Source of the DNA: Mariniflexile litorale
GTDB lineage: Bacteria > Bacteroidota > Bacteroidia > Flavobacteriales > Flavobacteriaceae
Direction: 5' to 3'
Assembly (NCBI RefSeq): GCF_031128465.2
Contig: NZ_CP155618.1
Span: forward strand, 1,125,501 to 1,189,500
DNA: 64,000 nucleotides
Position 1 is the first letter of the stretch, and every line of letters starts with the position of its first letter. Shown here piece after piece: positions 35,169-44,852 of this stretch. Both the position numbers and the translations under genes were made by a program. Under the pieces are notes generated by a model, which worked only from the letters and a program-made list of their open reading frames with translations, was not told where the DNA came from and ran no database searches.

Positions 35169-35708
35169 ATGAACGAAGAAATAAAAACATTAACGATTTC
35201 TATTTATACCGAAAATAACATCGGATTGTTAAATCGTATATCAGCCATTTTTCAACGCAGACACATTAATATAGAAAGCTTAACCACGTCACAATCTGAA
35301 ATTGATGGTGTAAATAGGTTTGTAATAGTTGTAAATATTACAGAATCTCAAGCTAAAAAAATTGTTGGTCAGTTTGAAAAACAAGTGGAAGTTATTAGAG
35401 CATATTATCATAAAGATGAAGAGACTATTTATACCGAGTCTTGTATGTTCAAAATAAAATCGGCTTTATTATTTGAAGAACCTCAAATTCAAAATATAAT
35501 AAAAGATAGTAATGCTAGAATTGTTACCGTAAACAAAGAGTTTTTTGTACTTGAAAAATCTGGTAGAAGAAACGAAATTGAATCTTTACATAGAGATTTA
35601 AATGTGTTTGGCATTATGCAATTTGTTCGTGCAGGACGTATTGCAGTAACAAAAGATGAAATGAAAATAACCGAAATGCTACAAGCATTCAATAATCATA
35701 ATAACTAA
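35169..35708 (+). CDS. ilvN: Acetolactate synthase, small (regulatory) subunit
   Basis: IlvN activates the large subunit and carries valine feedback control. The 179-residue protein has an N-terminal ACT domain ([38 protein letters not shown], residues 7-45) and a second C-terminal domain ([35 protein letters not shown]). The NIGLLNRI loop is the usual valine-binding glycine turn. It follows ilvB and precedes ilvC by 8 bp, consistent with co-transcription. Confidence 0.95.
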   Translation: MNEEIKTLTISIYTENNIGLLNRISAIFQRRHINIESLTTSQSEIDGVNRFVIVVNITESQAKKIVGQFEKQVEVIRAYYHKDEETIYTESCMFKIKSALLFEEPQIQNIIKDSNARIVTVNKEFFVLEKSGRRNEIESLHRDLNVFGIMQFVRAGRIAVTKDEMKITEMLQAFNNHNN

Positions 35709-35716
35709 AATTAAAA

Positions 35717-37192
35717 ATGGGAAATTATTTTAATACACTATCGTTAAGAGATAAATTGACTCAATTGTCTAAATGTAGATTTATGGACTCTTCAGAATTT
35801 GAAGATGGTGTAAATGTTTTAAAAGGTAAGAAAATTGTAATCGTAGGATGTGGAGCGCAAGGACTTAACCAAGGGTTAAACATGAGAGATTCTGGATTAG
35901 ATATTTCTTATGCATTACGTGCAGAAGCCATTGCTGAAAAACGTAAATCATTTTTAAACGCATCAGAAAACGGATTTAACGTTGGTACTTACGAAGAATT
36001 AATTCCAACAGCCGATTTAGTATTAAATTTAACGCCAGACAAACAACATACAAGTGTAGTAAAAGCGGTTATGCCTTTAATGAAAAAAGGTGCTACTTTA
36101 TCGTATTCTCACGGTTTTAATATCGTTGAAGAAGGAACTCAAATCCGTGAAGACTTAACAGTTATTATGGTAGCTCCTAAATGTCCAGGAACTGAAGTAA
36201 GAGAAGAATATAAAAGAGGCTTTGGTGTGCCAACTTTAATTGCAGTACACGAAGAAAACGATCCAGAAGGAAAAGGCTGGGCACAAGCTAAGGCGTATGC
36301 AGCAGCAACTGGAGGAGATAAAGCTGGTGTATTAGCATCATCTTTTATTGCAGAAGTGAAATCGGATTTAATGGGAGAGCAAACCATTCTTTGTGGTTTG
36401 TTACAAACAGGTTCTATTCTTTGCTTTGATAAAATGATTGAAAAAGGAATTGATGCTGGATATGCTTCAAAATTAATTCAATATGGTTGGGAAACTGTTA
36501 CTGAAGGTCTTAAATATGGTGGTATCACGAATATGATGGACAGACTTTCTAATCCAGCTAAAATAAAAGCTTTTGAGCTTTCAGAAGAATTAAAAGATAT
36601 TATGCGCCCATTATTCCAAAAACATATGGACGACATTATGGAAGGTCGTTTTTCTAGCGGCATGATGGCTGACTGGGCTAATGATGATAAGGATTTATTA
36701 GGATGGAGAGCTGCAACAGCTGAAACAGCATTTGAAAAAACACCTGCTGGGAATGTTGAAATTTCAGAACAAGAGTTCTACGATAATGGTGTATTAATGG
36801 TAGCTATGGTAAGAGCAGGAGTTGAATTAGCGTTTGAAGCTATGACGGATTCTGGTATTATCGATGCATCGGCTTACTACGAGTCTTTACACGAAACACC
36901 ACTTATTGCAAATACCATCGCAAGGCGTAAATTATATGAAATGAACTCTGTTATTTCTGACACTGCTGAATACGGTTGTTATTTATTCGATCATGCTTGT
37001 AAGCCTTTATTAGCAGATTTTATGAAGAAAATTGATACCGATGTTATTGGTAAAGCATATGCTAAAGACAATGGTAAAGCAGTAGATAATGCCAAATTAA
37101 TTGCTGTAAATAAAGCATTAAGAGATCATCCAGTTGAAAAAGTGGGGTCTTTCTTAAGAGCGTCTATGACGGCTATGAAACCAATAGTATAA
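35717..37192 (+). CDS. ilvC: Ketol-acid reductoisomerase, class II
   Basis: IlvC isomerises and reduces acetolactate to dihydroxy-isovalerate with NADPH and Mg2+. At 491 residues it is the long class II form, as in E. coli, with two consecutive C-terminal knotted helical domains. It contains the Rossmann motif [23 protein letters not shown] at residues 39-61, then [35 protein letters not shown], and [21 protein letters not shown]. Metal-binding acidic residues lie in [18 protein letters not shown] weak hairpin follows before ilvA. Confidence 0.96.
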   Translation: MGNYFNTLSLRDKLTQLSKCRFMDSSEFEDGVNVLKGKKIVIVGCGAQGLNQGLNMRDSGLDISYALRAEAIAEKRKSFLNASENGFNVGTYEELIPTADLVLNLTPDKQHTSVVKAVMPLMKKGATLSYSHGFNIVEEGTQIREDLTVIMVAPKCPGTEVREEYKRGFGVPTLIAVHEENDPEGKGWAQAKAYAAATGGDKAGVLASSFIAEVKSDLMGEQTILCGLLQTGSILCFDKMIEKGIDAGYASKLIQYGWETVTEGLKYGGITNMMDRLSNPAKIKAFELSEELKDIMRPLFQKHMDDIMEGRFSSGMMADWANDDKDLLGWRAATAETAFEKTPAGNVEISEQEFYDNGVLMVAMVRAGVELAFEAMTDSGIIDASAYYESLHETPLIANTIARRKLYEMNSVISDTAEYGCYLFDHACKPLLADFMKKIDTDVIGKAYAKDNGKAVDNAKLIAVNKALRDHPVEKVGSFLRASMTAMKPIV

Positions 37193-37199
37193 ATTTCAA

Positions 37200-37233
37200 T
37201 AAATCCTGCAATTTTTTTAAATTTTGCGGGTTT
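37200..37233 (+). terminator. Weak hairpin between ilvC and ilvA
   Basis: AATCCTGCAA and TTTGCGGGTT form an imperfect stem (one G-T pair) around an AT loop, ending in TTTTAAAA. It could reduce read-through into ilvA or protect the ilvDBNC message end. The U-run is short. Confidence 0.45.
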
Positions 37234-37245
37234 TAAAATAAATCA

Positions 37246-38511
37246 ATGAACAAGGAGAAAAACACATATTTTCCGAGTCTTAAAGATGTAAAAGTAGCTG
37301 CCGATACCATTCAAAAGGTATCGGCAGTTACGCCTTTAAGCCCTAGTTTAAGATACTCCAAACAGTTCGATGCTCATATTCTTTTAAAGCGCGAAGATCT
37401 CCAACAGGTACGTTCTTATAAAATTAGAGGAGCGTATAATAAAATAAGTTCGCTTACAGCTGAAGAAGCAAAAAAAGGTGTTGTTTGTGCTAGCGCCGGA
37501 AACCATGCCCAAGGTGTCGCTTTATCATGCAAATTATTAAAAATTAAAGGCACTATTTACATGCCTGCTCCTACCCCTAAACAAAAGGTGGAACAGGTAA
37601 AAATGTTTGGTGAAGAATATATTGAAGTAAAACTTATTGGAGACGCATTTGATGATGCTAATTATGAAGCTTTACGGGAATGTGAATCATTAAACAAAAT
37701 ATTTATTCACCCTTTTAATGATGAAAAAGTCATTGAAGGACAAGCAACCGTTGGTTTAGAGATTCTCGAACAAGTAACTGAATCTATTGATTATGTTTTT
37801 GTTCCTGTCGGTGGAGGTGGTTTATCTGCAGGTTTGTCTTCGGTGTTTAAAACATTATCTCCTAGCACAAAAATTATTGGGGTAGAACCCGAAGGTGCGC
37901 CTTCTATGTCGGTTTCCATTAAAAATAATAAAAATACAGCTTTAGAACATATTGAGAAATTTATTGATGGTGCTGCGGTTAAACGAGTGGGCGACCTTAC
38001 GTTCCCTATTTGTAAAGCCTTACTACATGATATGATTACCGTTCCAGAAGGTAAAGTATGTCAAACCATACTGGAGCTTTATAATAAAGACGCCATTGTG
38101 GTAGAACCAGCTGGAGCATTAAGTATTGCTGCATTGGATTTTTATTCTAAAGACATTAAAGGTAAAAACGTTGTTTGCGTAGTTAGTGGCAGTAACAACG
38201 ATTTTACACGGGCTGCCGAAATTAAAGAACGCGCCCTATTATATGCCAATTTAAAACATTATTTTATAGTGATATTCCCCCAAAGGGCAGGAGCCTTAAA
38301 AGAGTTTGTGGTTGACATTTTGGGACCCAATGATGACATCACACATTTTAGATATACTAAAAATACAAACAGGGAAAATGGCACAGCAGTTGTAGGTATC
38401 GAATTGAAATATCCTGCCGATTTAGAATCTTTAATTGCTAGGATGAAACAACGTAAATTTTACGGTGATTACTTGAATGATCAACCAAATTTGTTTCAGT
38501 TCTTAATTTAA
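37246..38511 (+). CDS. ilvA: Threonine dehydratase (biosynthetic, single ACT-like domain)
   Basis: IlvA deaminates threonine to 2-ketobutyrate, the entry point of isoleucine synthesis. The 421-residue protein has the PLP lysine K59 in VRSYKIRGAYNK, then SAGNHAQGVALSCKLL, and the PLP-phosphate glycine loop VPVGGGGLSAGLSS. The C-terminal part (HYFIVIFPQRAGALKEFVVDILGPNDDITHFRYT) is a single ACT-like regulatory domain, as in the B. subtilis type; the E. coli enzyme has two. It ends the ilv cluster. With it, isoleucine need not come from the citramalate route. Confidence 0.95.
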   Translation: MNKEKNTYFPSLKDVKVAADTIQKVSAVTPLSPSLRYSKQFDAHILLKREDLQQVRSYKIRGAYNKISSLTAEEAKKGVVCASAGNHAQGVALSCKLLKIKGTIYMPAPTPKQKVEQVKMFGEEYIEVKLIGDAFDDANYEALRECESLNKIFIHPFNDEKVIEGQATVGLEILEQVTESIDYVFVPVGGGGLSAGLSSVFKTLSPSTKIIGVEPEGAPSMSVSIKNNKNTALEHIEKFIDGAAVKRVGDLTFPICKALLHDMITVPEGKVCQTILELYNKDAIVVEPAGALSIAALDFYSKDIKGKNVVCVVSGSNNDFTRAAEIKERALLYANLKHYFIVIFPQRAGALKEFVVDILGPNDDITHFRYTKNTNRENGTAVVGIELKYPADLESLIARMKQRKFYGDYLNDQPNLFQFLI

Positions 38512-38640
38512 GATTCGATTTTATTTTTGATTCAAGGAACGAAATCGTTTGAGTTTTATACATTTTCTTTACGTGTAAATATTATATTAAGAATTTGATA
38601 TTTTTTAAGGAGCACTCTTGTTTTAAAAAGACTTTGTGCC

Positions 38641-38682
38641 AAATTATAGTTATCTTAGCAATAGCTATTAACTATATAATTT
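38641..38682. repeat. Inverted repeat just upstream of the GapN-like gene
   Basis: AAATTATAGTTA (38641-38652) and TAACTATATAATTT (38669-38682) are inverse copies apart from one extra TA. A smaller TAGC/GCTA pair sits in the middle. The right arm ends 6 bp before the ATG, so it may be an operator or an RNA hairpin covering the start site. Confidence 0.55.
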
Positions 38683-38688
38683 GAAACA

Positions 38689-40281
38689 ATGAGTACGACT
38701 TTATTTGAAATTCCTGAACAATATAAAATACACACATTACTTCATCAAACTACCTATTTAACCAATGGGGAGTTAATTGAATGGAAAGGTAAAACAGCTG
38801 AAGTTTATTCTACGATATCTTCAACTTCAGATTATAAACCAACGTTGTTGGGAACTATTCCTCAACTAGGAGAAAAAGAAGCTTTAGAAGTGTTGAATTC
38901 GGCATTAAAAGCCTATGACAAAGGTCAAGGTTTATGGCCTACTATGAAAGTAGTAGATCGCATTGCTTGCATGGAAAAGTTTGTAGAGCAAATGAAAACC
39001 AAGCGCGACGTTATTGTAAAACTTCTCATGTGGGAAATTGGGAAAAACCTACCTGATTCTCAAAAAGAATTTGACAGAACGGTCGATTATATTTACGATA
39101 CCATTGAAGCATACAAACAAATAGATAGAGATTCTGCCAAGTTTGAAAAAAATGATGGTGTGTATGCGCATATTCGCAGAGGTCCATTAGGCGTGGTTTT
39201 ATGTTTAGGACCGTATAACTATCCATTAAACGAAACGTTTACACTCCTTATTCCTGCGTTAATTATGGGAAATCCTGTAATTTTTAAACCTGCAAAATTA
39301 GGTGTTTTATTAATTTCACCATTATTAGAAGCTTTTCAAAACAGTTTCCCAAAGGGCGTTGTAAACGTTATTTATGGTCGTGGGCGTGTGTTAGCCACAC
39401 CTATTATGCAATCAGGTAAAATAGATGTGTTATCGCTAATAGGTAATAGTAAATCTGCAAACGCTTTACAGGCTCAACACCCTAAAGGTAATAGATTACG
39501 TATGGTGTTAGGTTTGGAGGCTAAAAACCCTGCTATTGTATTGCCTGATGCCGATTTAGATTTAACGGTTGATGAATGTATTGCAGGAACCTTGTCGTTT
39601 AACGGACAGCGTTGTACCGCATTAAAAGTGTTGTATGTACATGAATCTGTTGTAGATGAATTTAACAAACGTTTTATAGCCAAAGTAGATGCACTTAAAT
39701 TTGGAAACCCATGGGAATCAGGGGTGAAATTAACACCGCTTCCAGAAGTTGAAAAACCAGGATATATTAAAGAATTAATTGCCGATGCTTTAGAAAAAGG
39801 GGCCAGTATTTTAAATGAAAAAGGAGGTGTCTTAACCGATAATTTTATTTTTCCAGCGGTTTTGTACCCAGTTAACACAGGTATGAAAGTGTATAGCGAA
39901 GAGCAATTTGGACCTGTAATTCCTGTAATCCCATTTTCAGATATCGAAGAACCTTTAGATGATATGGCAGAGTCTAACTACGGACAACAAGTAAGTTTGT
40001 TTGGTAAAGACATTAAAACATTATCGCCATTAATTGATACTTTGGTTAATTTAGTTTGTCGTGTTAATTTGAATAGTTCTTGCCAACGCGGTCCAGATGT
40101 ATATCCATTTACAGGAAGAAAGGATTCCGCATTTGGTACGTTAAGTGTTCATGATGCATTACGATCGTTTTCAATAAGAACCTTTGTAGCATCAAAAGAT
40201 AACGATTACAACAATGCTATTTTAAAAGAATTATTAGATAAGAAAACCTCTAATTTTATTAGTACCGATTATATTCTGTAA
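38689..40281 (+). CDS. gapN: NADP-dependent non-phosphorylating glyceraldehyde-3-phosphate dehydrogenase (GapN-like)
   Basis: The enzyme probably oxidises glyceraldehyde 3-phosphate directly to 3-phosphoglycerate and yields NADPH. The 530-residue aldehyde dehydrogenase has N177 in [11 protein letters not shown], the cofactor segment [16 protein letters not shown]277 in [19 protein letters not shown], and the nucleophile C309 in [15 protein letters not shown]. The [20 protein letters not shown] context and the terminal [14 protein letters not shown] follow GapN relatives more than other aldehyde dehydrogenases. It is a lone gene after the ilv operon. Substrate assignment rests on resemblance. 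Confidence 0.8.
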   Translation: MSTTLFEIPEQYKIHTLLHQTTYLTNGELIEWKGKTAEVYSTISSTSDYKPTLLGTIPQLGEKEALEVLNSALKAYDKGQGLWPTMKVVDRIACMEKFVEQMKTKRDVIVKLLMWEIGKNLPDSQKEFDRTVDYIYDTIEAYKQIDRDSAKFEKNDGVYAHIRRGPLGVVLCLGPYNYPLNETFTLLIPALIMGNPVIFKPAKLGVLLISPLLEAFQNSFPKGVVNVIYGRGRVLATPIMQSGKIDVLSLIGNSKSANALQAQHPKGNRLRMVLGLEAKNPAIVLPDADLDLTVDECIAGTLSFNGQRCTALKVLYVHESVVDEFNKRFIAKVDALKFGNPWESGVKLTPLPEVEKPGYIKELIADALEKGASILNEKGGVLTDNFIFPAVLYPVNTGMKVYSEEQFGPVIPVIPFSDIEEPLDDMAESNYGQQVSLFGKDIKTLSPLIDTLVNLVCRVNLNSSCQRGPDVYPFTGRKDSAFGTLSVHDALRSFSIRTFVASKDNDYNNAILKELLDKKTSNFISTDYIL

Positions 40282-40333
40282 AGTAATGAGCAGCATTCCA
40301 TATGAATTTTTAAAATAAAATCCTCTAAAAATT

Positions 40334-40376
40334 TATGCTCCCATATGATATAGAATCTATATCATATGGGAGCATA
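40334..40376. terminator. Long perfect hairpin between GapN-like gene and ppa
   Basis: Twenty-base perfect arms, TATGCTCCCATATGATATAG (40334-40353) and their exact inverse (40357-40376), surround a 3-nt loop AAT. It sits between two converging genes, so bidirectional termination is the simple reading. The flanks are A/T-rich but lack a strong T-run, and the stem is unusually long. Confidence 0.7.
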
Positions 40377-40400
40377 TTAAAATTATTGATATTATATCAA

Positions 40401-40928
40401 TTATATAGTAAAAGTTCGTTTTTTCTTGTGATCACTATCATCATAACGTTGTACACATTCATGATAAATTTTAATAGCTTCAGAGGCATCACCCCAACCA
40501 CCAACATCAACTTTCTTTTTTTCTAAATCTTTATAAACTTGAAAAAAGTGTTCAATCTCTTTAAGTCTATGAGGATTTAATTCTGATATGTCTTCTCTAT
40601 TACTCCATACAGGATCTGAAACTGGCACACAAATGATTTTTTCATCTGGCCCCTTCTCATCGGTCATATAAAAAACGCCAATGGGTTTAACCTCCATTAC
40701 AACCATTGGATATGTTGGCTCTATACCTAATACTAGTACATCTAACGGATCTTTATCTAAAGCTAAGGTTTCTGGAATAAAACCATAATCCCCTGGATAC
40801 ATCATAGATGAAAACAAGGTACGGTCGAAACGAATTTTATGTAAAGTAAAATCATATTCGTACTTATTTCTACTTCCTTTAGGTATTTCAATTAATACAT
40901 CAAAAGTTAATGGGATTATCTCACTCAT
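40401..40928 (-). CDS. ppa: Soluble inorganic pyrophosphatase, family I
   Basis: This cytoplasmic enzyme hydrolyses pyrophosphate and so pulls biosynthetic reactions forward. The 175-residue protein shows IEIPKGSRNKYEYD (residues 13-26), MYPGDYGFIPETLALDKDPLDVLVLG (the D-x-D-P-x-D metal motif), and the C-terminal KKVDVGGWGDASEAIKIYHECVQRY. The length is normal for the bacterial hexamer. The same window encodes the ion-pumping membrane pyrophosphatase, so the cell has both an energy-saving and a wasteful route. Confidence 0.96.
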   Translation of the reverse strand: MSEIIPLTFDVLIEIPKGSRNKYEYDFTLHKIRFDRTLFSSMMYPGDYGFIPETLALDKDPLDVLVLGIEPTYPMVVMEVKPIGVFYMTDEKGPDEKIICVPVSDPVWSNREDISELNPHRLKEIEHFFQVYKDLEKKKVDVGGWGDASEAIKIYHECVQRYDDSDHKKKRTFTI

Positions 40929-41146
40929 ATTTTATTTTCTTATTTAATAGCGCAAAGATACTGAACCCCTGAGCGTCAAGCAATAAAAAACTATGTTGTT
41001 TTTATGTTAATAATAGCTGATTTTTACTAAATATTTAAGTTGATGATTTTACAAACGATTATAGGAAATCAACATAACGATTTAACTATATCTTAAAGTT
41101 AAACGAGTCACTAAAATTTCAAAAACCATAGTTTGTTTATCAGGAA

Positions 41147-43651
41147 TTAAAAATGAAACCCAAAAGACCCTGTAATACCAAATTTACGGGCATTAGGGTT
41201 TTTAACTTCATCTAAATAATTACCTCTAAAATTAAAGTCTATTCTAAATACTTTAAAAATATTACCTACACCAAAACTATACTCATAATACATATTTTGA
41301 TTTGGTGCAATTAAAGGAATGCTATTAGGATTTCCTGTAGTATTTAAAGTGATATTTTCATCTGAAATGTCACCCCAAACACCACGGATGCCTACAATTT
41401 CCCGAAGATTTAATTTTCTTAAAAAAGGAATTCTAGAGAAAAAACGCCCGTTAAAATTATGTTCTAATTGCAATGAAGTATAAGTATCTGAAACAAATTC
41501 ATAATAATCTAATTGAGAAAATGTATTATAAATTGAAAAATACGATTGGTTCCCTGGAATAGCACTTAACAACCCAAGTGGTACTTCTCCAAAGGTTTTT
41601 CCTGCTTCAATAGTTGTTGTTAACCTACCAAAACCACCCACTAGCCAAGGCTGGATATATGAAAACTGAACTTTAGTATAATCGAAATCACTACTAAACA
41701 ATGTTTTATCACCACGGCTTACTTGCGTAAAAATACTAGCATAATCGTCGTTAGCATTAAGACGTTCTACACCAAAACCTGTCATCTTTCGTTTTGGAAA
41801 ATAAGACACTGAAAAAGTAGATTCGTATTGTTTAATATCAGATTCTACTCCTGTAGGGGTATTATAATCTAAGCTAAACGTGGGTGAAGCTGATGATAAA
41901 GTTCTGTAACTTGCACCAACTCTAAAAACAAGATTTCGTAAAGGCTCCATTTCAACCGCTACACTAGTTAAATTTATAGAGGTTAATTTATCATTTGAAC
42001 CTGTTCCAACCACCGATGATGATGCTAAACTCCTGCCTAAAACATCGGTACTGGTTGTTAAACTTGCGCCTGTTTGCTCGACATCACGTCTATTACCTCC
42101 TGAAATAATAAATCGATTCTTCTTATCAATTAACCATTTTCCTGAAACACCATATTTAAATTTATCGTCTTTAAAACCATAGGCTAAAAACCCTTCCAAA
42201 CGCCAAAGATCATTTTTCCCAAAATAAGTACGGCCACCTGCACGCAAACGCATTCCTTCAACTTCATTAAAACCAAAGGTTGAGAAGATAGGTCCATAAT
42301 CTAAAGGGAGTTCATTAAACTCGACATAGCCGGAAGCTAAAATGCTTCCTAAATTATAAAGTCGTTTAAACTTTTTAACTGTTTTTAAAGTGTCTAACAT
42401 CTTGTAAACACCTTTTTCATCTTTATTTAAAGCTTCCAAACGATTTTCAGACCAAAAACTATCGTCTCGGTCGTACACATCTTTATCGTAATTATAAACT
42501 TCTGTTTCGTAAAACTTCTTATTTTTTTCAATATCAAATTTATAATTATCATACAATGTGGTTCGCTTACCATAAACACCTCTTGACTTTTCTTTTTTAT
42601 TAAAAGCAAAATCACTCATCATATAATCACGCTTTACAAGAAAAATAGAGTCATTTAAAACTTCAAATTCTTGCTCAATGTAAATTTCTTTTACCCAGTT
42701 AATATTAGCACTTTTTGATGCTTGAAGTTTTATTTCTTTAATAGCATACGTCGTATCTGCTACCCAAAAATCGCCTTTAAAAGTAAGCTCGTTTTTACGA
42801 CGTGGGTAATAAATAATATTATAGCACCATTTACTATCTATAAACGCACTGTCTTTTAATACATAGTTATAGGTGTTTATTCCTGTTCTTGACAACGGAC
42901 TCACAAAACCCTTATCAAAAAAGTTTAGATAATTATCGTATATATCATAATCAGGATATAAATCATCAACAAAATCAATAATTATTTGATTATCACTAAA
43001 TCCGGAATTTTTATTTCCTTTTAAAATTTCTTTTTCTTTTTTAATGAGATTATCACCATGAACAGAGGAAACAGCTTCATTTATAAATATAGGCAGGTAG
43101 GTTTTACCTGTAACTCCCGATGTATCTACTTCGTTAAAAACAAACTCCATACCTCTGAATAGTTTACTTTTTATAAGTGCGCTATCTATGGTATTTATAT
43201 CGAATTCTACTTTTTCGTACTTGTTATATTCGTATTGTTTAAAATGTTTTAATCCATTTTTACGTTTATGTTCCCAGATTTTACGAAGTAAATCGATAGC
43301 AGGATTGTTTTTCTTAGACTGCTTTCCTGCCACAATAAATACTTGATTAAGCTCTGCTGCAGATTCTTTAAGGATGAATTTCAATTCGTAATTCACCTTC
43401 TTGGTTAAGGGAATGTCTAAAGTTTCATAACCTAAAAAAGACACGATAAGGGTATTCCAAGTATCCGTAGATTCTAGATAAAACTTACCATTTTCATCGG
43501 TTATAGTGCCTTGTGTTGAGCCCTTAAATAAAACATTAGCAAATGAAACGGGTTGATTATATTCATCAAACACGTATCCGCTTACTTTGGTTTGTGCGTG
43601 TAAGGAAATAATTCCGAAGAAAAAAAAGGTTAAGATTAGTTTTGGGTTCAT
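41147..43651 (-). CDS. DUF5686 outer-membrane protein with carboxypeptidase-regulatory-like domain
   Basis: I start at ATG 43651 (MNPKLILTFFFFGIISLHAQTKV), which gives a clean signal peptide; a start 18 bp upstream falls in the terminator of pdhB. The mature N-terminus is a carboxypeptidase-regulatory-like beta sandwich (VSGYVFDEYNQPVSFANVLFKGSTQGTITDENGKF, about residues 22-56). The remainder matches the DUF5686 pattern: KKNNPAIDLLRKIWEHKRKNGL and KQYEYNKYEKVEFDIN, then a long barrel-like strand region. The last residues, GITGSFGFHF, end in Phe as outer-membrane barrels do. The family's role is unknown; an outer-membrane place is inferred. Confidence 0.88.
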   Translation of the reverse strand: MNPKLILTFFFFGIISLHAQTKVSGYVFDEYNQPVSFANVLFKGSTQGTITDENGKFYLESTDTWNTLIVSFLGYETLDIPLTKKVNYELKFILKESAAELNQVFIVAGKQSKKNNPAIDLLRKIWEHKRKNGLKHFKQYEYNKYEKVEFDINTIDSALIKSKLFRGMEFVFNEVDTSGVTGKTYLPIFINEAVSSVHGDNLIKKEKEILKGNKNSGFSDNQIIIDFVDDLYPDYDIYDNYLNFFDKGFVSPLSRTGINTYNYVLKDSAFIDSKWCYNIIYYPRRKNELTFKGDFWVADTTYAIKEIKLQASKSANINWVKEIYIEQEFEVLNDSIFLVKRDYMMSDFAFNKKEKSRGVYGKRTTLYDNYKFDIEKNKKFYETEVYNYDKDVYDRDDSFWSENRLEALNKDEKGVYKMLDTLKTVKKFKRLYNLGSILASGYVEFNELPLDYGPIFSTFGFNEVEGMRLRAGGRTYFGKNDLWRLEGFLAYGFKDDKFKYGVSGKWLIDKKNRFIISGGNRRDVEQTGASLTTSTDVLGRSLASSSVVGTGSNDKLTSINLTSVAVEMEPLRNLVFRVGASYRTLSSASPTFSLDYNTPTGVESDIKQYESTFSVSYFPKRKMTGFGVERLNANDDYASIFTQVSRGDKTLFSSDFDYTKVQFSYIQPWLVGGFGRLTTTIEAGKTFGEVPLGLLSAIPGNQSYFSIYNTFSQLDYYEFVSDTYTSLQLEHNFNGRFFSRIPFLRKLNLREIVGIRGVWGDISDENITLNTTGNPNSIPLIAPNQNMYYEYSFGVGNIFKVFRIDFNFRGNYLDEVKNPNARKFGITGSFGFHF

Positions 43652-43656
43652 AATAC

Positions 43657-43694
43657 AAAAAAACTTCATTAACTATGGGTTGCTAATGAAGTTT
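43657..43694 (-). terminator. Terminator of pdhB
   Basis: On the minus strand AAACTTCATTA and TAATGAAGTTT form an 11-bp perfect stem with a 12-nt loop, followed by seven T (43663-43657). It lies between pdhB and the start of the DUF5686 gene, so the two are probably separate units. Confidence 0.88.
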
Positions 43695-43716
43695 ATATAA
43701 CGTAAAAATTATTAAT

Positions 43717-44694
43717 TTATTTATATAATACTTTTTTCACAGCTTTAATAACCTCCTCACTGTCTGGCAACCATTCGGCTAACAATACAGGTGAATAGGG
43801 TGCAGGTGTATCTGCTGTGTTAATTTTTATAATTGGGGCATCTAAATAATCAAATGCTTCCGATTGTACAATATAAGTAATTTCCGTTGAAACGTTTCCA
43901 AAAGGCCATGCTTCTTCTAAAATTACTAATCGGTTGGTTTTCTTTACCGATTTTAAAATTGTTTCTTTATCTAAAGGACGTACGGTACGTAAATCGATGA
44001 TTTCACATGAAATACCTTCTTTTTCAAGTACCTCTGCCGCTTTATAGGCTTCTTTTATAATTTTTCCAAAAGAAACTATAGTAACATCCGTACCTTCTCG
44101 CTTAATATCTGCAACACCTAAAGGCAAAATATATTCACCTTCTGGCACTTCGCCTTTATCGCCATACATTTGCTCACTTTCCATAAAAATAACCGGGTCA
44201 TCGTCACGAATCGCAGCTTTTAACAATCCTTTTGCATCGTATGGATTTGAAGGCACTACCACTTTTAAGCCTGGTGTGTTTGCAAACCAGCTTTCAAAAG
44301 CTTGTGAATGTGTTGCTCCTAATTGTCCTGCCGAAGCTGTTGGGCCACGGAAAACAATAGGGCATTTAAACTGCCCACCAGACATTTGTCTGATTTTTGC
44401 AGCATTATTTATAATTTGATCAATTCCAACAAGAGAAAAGTTAAAAGTCATGTACTCTACTATTGGTCTGTTACCCGTCATAGTCGATCCAACCGCAATA
44501 CCAGCAAAACCTAGCTCTGCAATAGGCGTATCGATTACTCGTTTTGGCCCAAATTCATCTAACATACCTTTAGATGCTTTGTAGGCACCGTTATATTCTG
44601 CTACTTCTTCACCCATTAAGTAAATGCTTTCATCTCGTCGCATTTCTTCACTCATAGCTTCGCAAATAGCTTCTCTAAATTGAATTGTCTTCAT
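43717..44694 (-). CDS. pdhB: Pyruvate dehydrogenase E1 component, beta subunit
   Basis: This is the beta half of the heterotetrameric E1 that decarboxylates pyruvate with TPP. The 325-residue protein has REAICEAMSEEMRRDESIYLMGEEVAEYNGAYKASKGMLDEFGPKRVIDTPIAE at its start, the TPP-contacting GEEVAEYNGA, PIVEYMTFNFSLVGIDQIINNAAK, and the C-terminal transketolase domain VSFGKIIKEAYKAAEVLEKEG. E1-alpha and E2/E3 genes are not in the window. A 2-oxoisovalerate E1-beta is a close relative. It diverges from etfB; a 24-bp palindrome lies in the gap. Confidence 0.92.
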   Translation of the reverse strand: MKTIQFREAICEAMSEEMRRDESIYLMGEEVAEYNGAYKASKGMLDEFGPKRVIDTPIAELGFAGIAVGSTMTGNRPIVEYMTFNFSLVGIDQIINNAAKIRQMSGGQFKCPIVFRGPTASAGQLGATHSQAFESWFANTPGLKVVVPSNPYDAKGLLKAAIRDDDPVIFMESEQMYGDKGEVPEGEYILPLGVADIKREGTDVTIVSFGKIIKEAYKAAEVLEKEGISCEIIDLRTVRPLDKETILKSVKKTNRLVILEEAWPFGNVSTEITYIVQSEAFDYLDAPIIKINTADTPAPYSPVLLAEWLPDSEEVIKAVKKVLYK

Positions 44695-44763
44695 TAAATT
44701 TATTTTAATTCGAATTGCAAAAATAACAATAAATGAGATACCTTTTTAAAAGAATGATTTAAA

Positions 44764-44787
44764 ATTTGCTATGCATGCATAGCAAAT
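44764..44787. promoter_or_regulatory. 24-bp perfect palindrome between pdhB and etfB
   Basis: ATTTGCTATGCA and TGCATAGCAAAT meet without a loop. A loop-free perfect palindrome in a 158-bp divergent intergenic region is typical of a dimeric repressor's operator rather than an RNA hairpin. It is 70 bp upstream of pdhB and 66 bp upstream of etfB. The binding protein is not encoded nearby. Confidence 0.6.
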
Positions 44788-44852
44788 ATTCAAAATAAAA
44801 TAATTAACTTCGTATCCTTATTAAGTTTATACCTATTTAATACAATATAATT

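Noticed and set aside
39474-39878. A 134-codon antisense ORF inside the GapN-like gene
   Set aside because: Lies opposite the catalytic region of a well-conserved aldehyde dehydrogenase; no start context or homology.
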